Part shown: piece by piece, positions 60,248 through 64,000 of the stretch
Numbering within the stretch: the stretch's first letter is position 1
Layout of the letters: every line of letters starts with the position of its first letter
Assembly: GCA_023382535.1 (NCBI GenBank)
Contig: JAHDWA010000003.1
Location: forward strand, 293,761-357,760
Direction: 5' to 3'
DNA from: Anaerolineae bacterium
GTDB lineage: Bacteria; Chloroflexota; Anaerolineae; 4572-78; J111
Length of the DNA: 64,000 bases
The notes under the pieces: model-generated
What the model was told of the DNA's origin: nothing
The model's database searches: none
Seen by the model: the letters and a program-made list of their open reading frames with translations, nothing else
Program-made: the position numbers and the translations under genes

Positions 60248-61009
60248 ATGGCTGCGCTTCGTGTCTTAACCTATAACCTGTATTTCGGTGGAGCCGACCG
60301 GCTGGAAGAGATTCACGCCGTGCTGGCCCATGTCGGAGCGGATGTGGTCGGCCTGACCGAAGCCGACGACCCGGCGGTCGTGGCGGCCCTGGCCGAGCGG
60401 CTGGGCTTTTACCATATCTGGGCCGAGGGCAGTGGTGACCGGCACATCGCTACTCTGTCCCGCTTCCCCATCCTGGAGTGGCAGATTTATCGCCGGCCGC
60501 CGCTCACCCAGGCGGTCCTTGAGACGAAACTGGCCCTGCCGGCAGAGGCGATTTCAGTTTACAATGCCCATCTCCTGCCGACCCTGTTACTGCCCTTTGA
60601 AATCCGGCGCTGGCAGGCGCTCGGCAAACTGCTGCAAATTATTCAGACTCGCCAGCCGGGGCCGCACCTGATTTTGGGTGATTTGAACGCCATCGCCCCC
60701 GGCGACCGGGTCTTACAGCACCGCAACCCGGCCCGGATGCGGCGGCTGATGGCTCTGCAACTGAACATCATTTTCCGGCTGGCCCTGCCGCGGCTGCTCA
60801 TGGCCGGTTACACCGACTGTTTCCGCCACTTGCATCCTACTGAGGATGGTTTCACCTGGATGCCCGGCAACCTCACGACCCGCTATGATTACATTCTGGC
60901 CGACCGCTCAATGGCGACTCGTTTGCAAGCCAGCCGGGTGATTGACGATATTCATACGGTCTGTACCGCCTCCGACCACTTGCCCCTCTTGGCGGAGTTT
61001 GAAGGATAA
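60248..61009 (+). CDS. Endonuclease/exonuclease/phosphatase family protein
   Basis: 253 residues of the EEP (DNase I-like) superfamily. RVLTYNLYFGG, GLTEADDP (metal Glu), VYNAHL, HLILGDLNAIAPGD and the C-terminal CTASDHLPLLAEF (Asp-His pair) are all present. The substrate could be nucleic acid, phospholipid or inositol phosphate. The frame is open upstream to 60173 but that part is hairpin sequence, so I take the ATG at 60248. It has no clear Shine-Dalgarno. Confidence 0.88.
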   Translation: MAALRVLTYNLYFGGADRLEEIHAVLAHVGADVVGLTEADDPAVVAALAERLGFYHIWAEGSGDRHIATLSRFPILEWQIYRRPPLTQAVLETKLALPAEAISVYNAHLLPTLLLPFEIRRWQALGKLLQIIQTRQPGPHLILGDLNAIAPGDRVLQHRNPARMRRLMALQLNIIFRLALPRLLMAGYTDCFRHLHPTEDGFTWMPGNLTTRYDYILADRSMATRLQASRVIDDIHTVCTASDHLPLLAEFEG

Positions 61010-61078
61010 ATGATGAGCCGTTTTGCCAAAAGCGAGGTCCGGGGTAATATCCACACCCTGGTAGACTTGAACGAATGA
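61010..61078 (+). CDS. Candidate 22-aa small protein coupled to the HprK-like gene
   Basis: Open frame ATG-ATG-AGC... ending TGA at 61076-61078. GAAGGA (61001-61006) directly before the preceding stop gives a Shine-Dalgarno, and the stop overlaps the ATG of the next gene as ATGA. The peptide MMSRFAKSEVRGNIHTLVDLNE is polar and has no signal. It could be a translational coupler, a small protein, or a remnant. No homology claimed. Confidence 0.35.
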   Translation: MMSRFAKSEVRGNIHTLVDLNE

Positions 61079-62142
61079 TAAACTTCAAGAATTTAAAGCC
61101 TCAAAATTCAAACTCCCTACTCCCCGCTTTGCGTCCCTACTCCTTACTCCCTGACTTCTGGTCTCGCCAGGCCAACACCCAGACCGAGTCCTTTGAGTTT
61201 ACGCCTTTCGGCATTCCGGCCAGGATTACGGCCAACCGGCCGGAAGTTTTAAGCGCGGCCCATTTATCGGCGGGACGTTTCAGCCTGCCTCCAACCCCCA
61301 CCCCCCCACCCCTCACTCCGATCCAGATTCAACTGGTTGTAACTCGAACTGATACTCCAACCCTCCCCGCCGATCTGCCGGAAGGGTTGCAGTACGCCGG
61401 GGTAGACGACTGGATCAGCCTGTCTGCCGGGCCGTGGGGCCATGCCTTTGCCCACTTACCCACCCGCACCGCCGCGGCCTTTTTATCGCCGGCCCTGGCC
61501 GCCGAAACTCGCCTGGTCAGCCGCTACATAATTGACCATTACCTGCTCAACTTCATCCTGACCGAGTGGGCCATGCTCCACGCTTCGTGCGTGCTTGATC
61601 CAACCGGGCAGCGCCTGATCCTGATGGTTGCCCCGCACAACACCGGCAAATCCACCACGGCGCTGTACCTGCTGCGGGCAGGTTACGTCTTTCTGGCCGA
61701 CGGCATGGCTCTGCTCCGCCAGCAGGGATCAGGTTTTGTTGCGGGTGGTTATCCCATCGGCGAGGTTAAACTGCGCGATGATGTTCTGGCCTTATTTCCC
61801 GGTTACCCCGGGCAGGCGGTCAAGGTCCGCGAACAGCGCAAAACGGTGGTCAACCTGCGGGCTGCCCACCCGGATGGCCTGGCCGAAACCCTGTTCAACC
61901 CGCAATCTATTCAGCTTTGCCTGGTGGAACGGAGTGGAATCCATCAAACTGAGGTTGCGCCGCTGTCTGTCGCTGAAGCATGGCCCACCCTGGCTGCCAA
62001 CAGTGTCTACTGGGATATTCCGGGACGGCTGGAGCATAACACTGCCACCTTGCAGGCTCTGCTCGAAACGGCCAGCCTGTACCGCCTGAAAATCGGATCA
62101 GACCCGGAGGGGATTCTTTCGGCGCTCAACGGGCTGAGCTAA
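61075..62142 (+). CDS. HprK-like P-loop kinase
   Basis: 355 residues related to the C-terminal kinase domain of HPr kinase. LTEWAMLHASCVLDPTGQRLILMVAPHNTGKSTTAL has the family H-A-S and Walker A (APHNTGKST). YVFLADGMALLRQQG is the Walker-B-like region, and RKTVVNL follows. It lacks the HprK N-terminal domain. Relatives sit in glycan and peptide-modification clusters; the substrate here is unknown. Residues ~8-28 are encoded by CCTACTC-type words, so the true start may lie further in. Confidence 0.82.
   Translation: MINFKNLKPQNSNSLLPALRPYSLLPDFWSRQANTQTESFEFTPFGIPARITANRPEVLSAAHLSAGRFSLPPTPTPPPLTPIQIQLVVTRTDTPTLPADLPEGLQYAGVDDWISLSAGPWGHAFAHLPTRTAAAFLSPALAAETRLVSRYIIDHYLLNFILTEWAMLHASCVLDPTGQRLILMVAPHNTGKSTTALYLLRAGYVFLADGMALLRQQGSGFVAGGYPIGEVKLRDDVLALFPGYPGQAVKVREQRKTVVNLRAAHPDGLAETLFNPQSIQLCLVERSGIHQTEVAPLSVAEAWPTLAANSVYWDIPGRLEHNTATLQALLETASLYRLKIGSDPEGILSALNGLS
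61098..61152. repeat. Heptamer words inside the HprK-like N-terminus
   Basis: ACTCCCT, ACTCCCC, then GCTTTGCGTCCCTACTCC and TTACTCC; the complement closely matches the left arm at 48655-48692. Single-armed and in frame. Confidence 0.7.
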
Positions 62143-62167
62143 ATTAGGGAGGTTAAGGGGAAGCGGC

Positions 62168-62743
62168 ATGCTGCTGATCGAACACAGAGTCAACACCCTT
62201 GAACAGTTGCGGCGAGTGCCTCCGCAGCGCGGCATTGAAGTGGACGTGCGCGACTACGACGGTGATTTGCGCCTGGCTCACGACCCGCTGCAAAGCGGGG
62301 AGCGGCTGGAAGATTTATTGGCCGCTTACCGGCACACCCTGATCATTTTTAATGTCAAGTGTGATGGCCTGGAGGGGCGGATCTTAGAGTTGGCCGCCAA
62401 ATACGGCGTGCGCGATTACTTCTTTCTGGATCTGGCTAACCCAACCCTGGTCAACCTGGCCCGGCGCGGGGTGCGCCAGATTGCGGTGCGCTACTCCGAA
62501 TTTGAACCGTTAGAATTTGCCCTGGCCTTTGCCGATAAAGTAAACTGGGTCTGGGTAGACTGCTTCACTCACCTGCCGCTCAACCCGGCAACCTACCGCC
62601 GCCTGGCCGAGCATTTCAAAATCTGCCTGGTTTCGCCGGAGCTGCAAAAGCATCCGCGCCAGATGATCCAATCCTTTCGCCAGCAGTTGCGGGATATGCC
62701 AATTGACGCCGTCTGTACGGACTTTTGCGACGATTGGCTGTAA
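62168..62743 (+). CDS. GDPD/PI-PLC-like phosphodiesterase family protein
   Basis: 191 residues. LIEHRVNTLEQLRRVPPQRGIEVDVRDYDGDLRLAHDP resembles the start of glycerophosphodiester phosphodiesterases (H-R, E-x-D, H-D). It is shorter than typical GDPDs, but the catalytic His, Glu/Asp and His positions are visible. It may act on a phosphodiester in a surface glycan or lipid. It lies 25 bp after the HprK-like gene, same strand. Confidence 0.78.
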   Translation: MLLIEHRVNTLEQLRRVPPQRGIEVDVRDYDGDLRLAHDPLQSGERLEDLLAAYRHTLIIFNVKCDGLEGRILELAAKYGVRDYFFLDLANPTLVNLARRGVRQIAVRYSEFEPLEFALAFADKVNWVWVDCFTHLPLNPATYRRLAEHFKICLVSPELQKHPRQMIQSFRQQLRDMPIDAVCTDFCDDWL

Positions 62744-62746
62744 GTA

Positions 62747-62796
62747 GGAGTGCAAAAGCTCTGCTTTTGCCGGTCAAAGCGTAGCTTTGACACTCC
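62747..62796. repeat. Three-way-junction hairpin element
   Basis: Outer stem GGAGTG (62747-62752) and CACTCC (62791-62796) enclose two perfect hairpins: GCAAAAGC/GCTTTTGC (62752-62759, 62763-62770) and GTCAAAGC/GCTTTGAC (62773-62780, 62784-62791). It lies upstream of the methyltransferase gene. Confidence 0.75.
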
Positions 62797-62815
62797 CATT
62801 GTGAAGGTTACATTA

Positions 62816-63523
62816 ATGCTAGAAATCGCCAAGCGCTCTCACTGGCTGCAAACGCTGGTCGTCAGATGGGTCTCGGCCTTGCACCCGGCCATCGAGCACA
62901 ATGTTCAGAAAACGCAGGCCATCAAAAAAGCCTTCTACTTTGCTTTTCTGGAGCAGCTTGCCGGCGACTACCTCGAATTTGGCGTTTTCGAAGGCACGTC
63001 GTTGATTGCCGCCTTTGAAAATGACCGGCGCTTCCGCGCATCTGACACGCCCCGGCGCGCCTTCTGGGGCTTTGACTCCTTTGAGGGCTTCAGGTACTTC
63101 GCCGCGCGCGACCAGCACCCTTTTTTCAAAGAGGGTGACTTCGCCAGTAACTATGAGCAGACCCGGCGGCGTCTTGACCGGCACTTCAAGGGCCAGGCGG
63201 AGTGGCACCTGGTCAGAGGGTATTTTGAAGAGACAATTCAAACCAAAACTGCCCTCGATTTTGGCATTAAGCAAATCAGTGTCGCCCTGTTAGACTGCGA
63301 CTTGGGCACGCCGGCCCTGCTTGCCCTCAATTTTATGGCCCCGGCGCTGCAAAGGGGTACGGTGCTCATCCTGGACGATTACTTTGCCTACCGGGGCAGC
63401 CAAAAAGAGGGCGTGGCCGGAGCCTTCTGCCAATTTCAAACAGAGCAGCCGCACCTGAAATTCCGGCGCTTGTTTGATTATGGACACGGGGGGCAAGGGT
63501 TCGTTTTGGCCGACGGAGCTTAG
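62816..63523 (+). CDS. TylF/MycF-type methyltransferase
   Basis: 235 residues of the macrocin O-methyltransferase family (SAM-dependent). DYLEFGVFEGTSLIAAFEN is the SAM-binding start; RAFWGFDSFEGF, ISVALLDCDLGTPALLALNFMAPALQRGTVLILDDYF (metal/catalytic Asp pair) and the C-terminal GGQGFVLADG follow. The family methylates sugar hydroxyls in antibiotics and surface glycans. I take the ATG at 62816 with AAGG before it; upstream in-frame codons are hairpin sequence. Confidence 0.88.
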   Translation: MLEIAKRSHWLQTLVVRWVSALHPAIEHNVQKTQAIKKAFYFAFLEQLAGDYLEFGVFEGTSLIAAFENDRRFRASDTPRRAFWGFDSFEGFRYFAARDQHPFFKEGDFASNYEQTRRRLDRHFKGQAEWHLVRGYFEETIQTKTALDFGIKQISVALLDCDLGTPALLALNFMAPALQRGTVLILDDYFAYRGSQKEGVAGAFCQFQTEQPHLKFRRLFDYGHGGQGFVLADGA

Positions 63524-63538
63524 GAGGAGAGTGAAGCG

Positions 63539-64000
63539 ATGCAAATCATTATTCCCATGGCCGGGTCGGGCACCCGCTTCGTCCGGGCCGGTTACAAAGA
63601 AATCAAACCGCTCGTCAAAGTAGATGACCGGCCGATGATCGAACATGTGGTGCGCATGTTTCCCGGCGAGCACGAATTCTTGTTTATCTGCGCCCAGCCG
63701 CATCTGGAAGAGACACCCTTACGCTCGGTCTTGAAAAGCCTGGTCCCCGGCGCAACCATCGTCGGCATTGAGCCGCACAAGGGCGGCCCGGTCTGCACCG
63801 CCCTGGCCGCTGCCGAATATATCAAGGATGATGAACCGGTTATCCTTAACTACTGCGACGCCGCCGTGCTGTGGCAGTACGCCGACTTCAAACAGCGCAT
63901 GGCTCAACTCGACTGCGCCGGTTGCCTGATCGCATTTCGCGGCTTTCATCCGCACAGCCTGGGGCCAACCCTCTACGCCTACATTCGGGAACAAAACAAC
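63539..64000 (+). CDS. Sugar nucleotidyltransferase, 3'-truncated by window edge
   Basis: 154 residues visible. MQIIIPMAGSGTRFVRAGYKEIKPLVKVDDRPMIEHVVRMF is the nucleotide-binding start of NTP-transferases (G-x-G-T-R, K-P, metal-site region LNYCDAA). It would activate a sugar or related group for glycan assembly. GGAGGAG precedes the ATG by 8 nt. It continues past base 64000. Confidence 0.9.
   Translation, partial: MQIIIPMAGSGTRFVRAGYKEIKPLVKVDDRPMIEHVVRMFPGEHEFLFICAQPHLEETPLRSVLKSLVPGATIVGIEPHKGGPVCTALAAAEYIKDDEPVILNYCDAAVLWQYADFKQRMAQLDCAGCLIAFRGFHPHSLGPTLYAYIREQNN

Noticed and set aside
1..64000. tRNA, rRNA, insertion sequences or prophage genes
   Set aside because: None was recognised in the gaps or among the proteins.

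Overview
The window looks like one contig from a Chloroflexota bacterium, probably Anaerolineae-like. This is inferred from gene content and style: moderately GC-rich DNA, a giant Ser/Thr-kinase/alpha-2-macroglobulin fusion, secreted CotH/lamin-tail proteins, an AAQC-type sugar-binding lipoprotein, a chlI/chlD chelatase gene, and many intergenic hairpins. No rRNA, tRNA, CRISPR array, transposase or phage gene was seen. It reads as ordinary chromosome with several unusual modules.

Layout. 1-8.4 kb: the 3' part of an EF-G gene, a chelatase locus whose two halves are joined by a probable -1 frameshift at a run of nine A, a URO-D-family protein, a NUDIX hydrolase, tsaD, a zinc-ribbon/HEAT protein, a PduO-type cobalamin adenosyltransferase and a DUF2231 membrane protein. 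8.4-14 kb: kynureninase, aldo/keto reductase, two GNAT acetyltransferases, a receiver protein and a membrane-anchored repeat protein. 14.3-27.6 kb: the kinase-FHA-TM-alpha-2-macroglobulin giant (2,545 aa), a LysM/class C beta-lactamase-fold protein, and a heterodimeric ABC exporter. 27.6-32.6 kb: two secreted CotH proteins. 32.6-40.9 kb: an HxlR regulator and a reverse-strand sugar or polyol operon (GntR regulator, binding protein, two permeases, dehydrogenase, FGGY kinase, class I aldolase). 41-44.5 kb: GNAT, then a DUF2085-response regulator-histidine kinase operon.

44.5-56.9 kb is a sulfur island. It contains a rhodanese, a SulP permease, a fused four-cluster ferredoxin/NrfD subunit, a cytoplasmic molybdopterin oxidoreductase, a SulP-STAS-rhodanese fusion, a split YeeE/YedE sulfur transporter, and a CstB-like persulfide dioxygenase-rhodanese. 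My model is: import of thiosulfate or sulfane sulfur, persulfide transfer, oxidation to sulfite, oxidation to sulfate by a SoeABC-like enzyme, then export by SulP. Three promoters in the island share the same architecture: four CTTACAY-like heptamers on an 11-bp pitch, then a -10-like hexamer 8 nt later. This resembles a Pho-type box. The two-component system directly upstream is the obvious candidate regulator.

57-61 kb: thioesterase, methylglyoxal synthase, GNAT, DUF3052, an acetamidase/formamidase and an EEP-family hydrolase. 61-64 kb: the start of what looks like a surface-glycan cluster (HprK-like kinase, GDPD-like protein, TylF-type methyltransferase, sugar nucleotidyltransferase cut by the window end).

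Throughout, gaps between genes hold hairpins whose arms are built of tandem degenerate heptamers (octamers at two loci), each locus with its own word. The same kind of sequence also sits in frame inside at least three proteins, and GC-rich palindromes interrupt a fourth.
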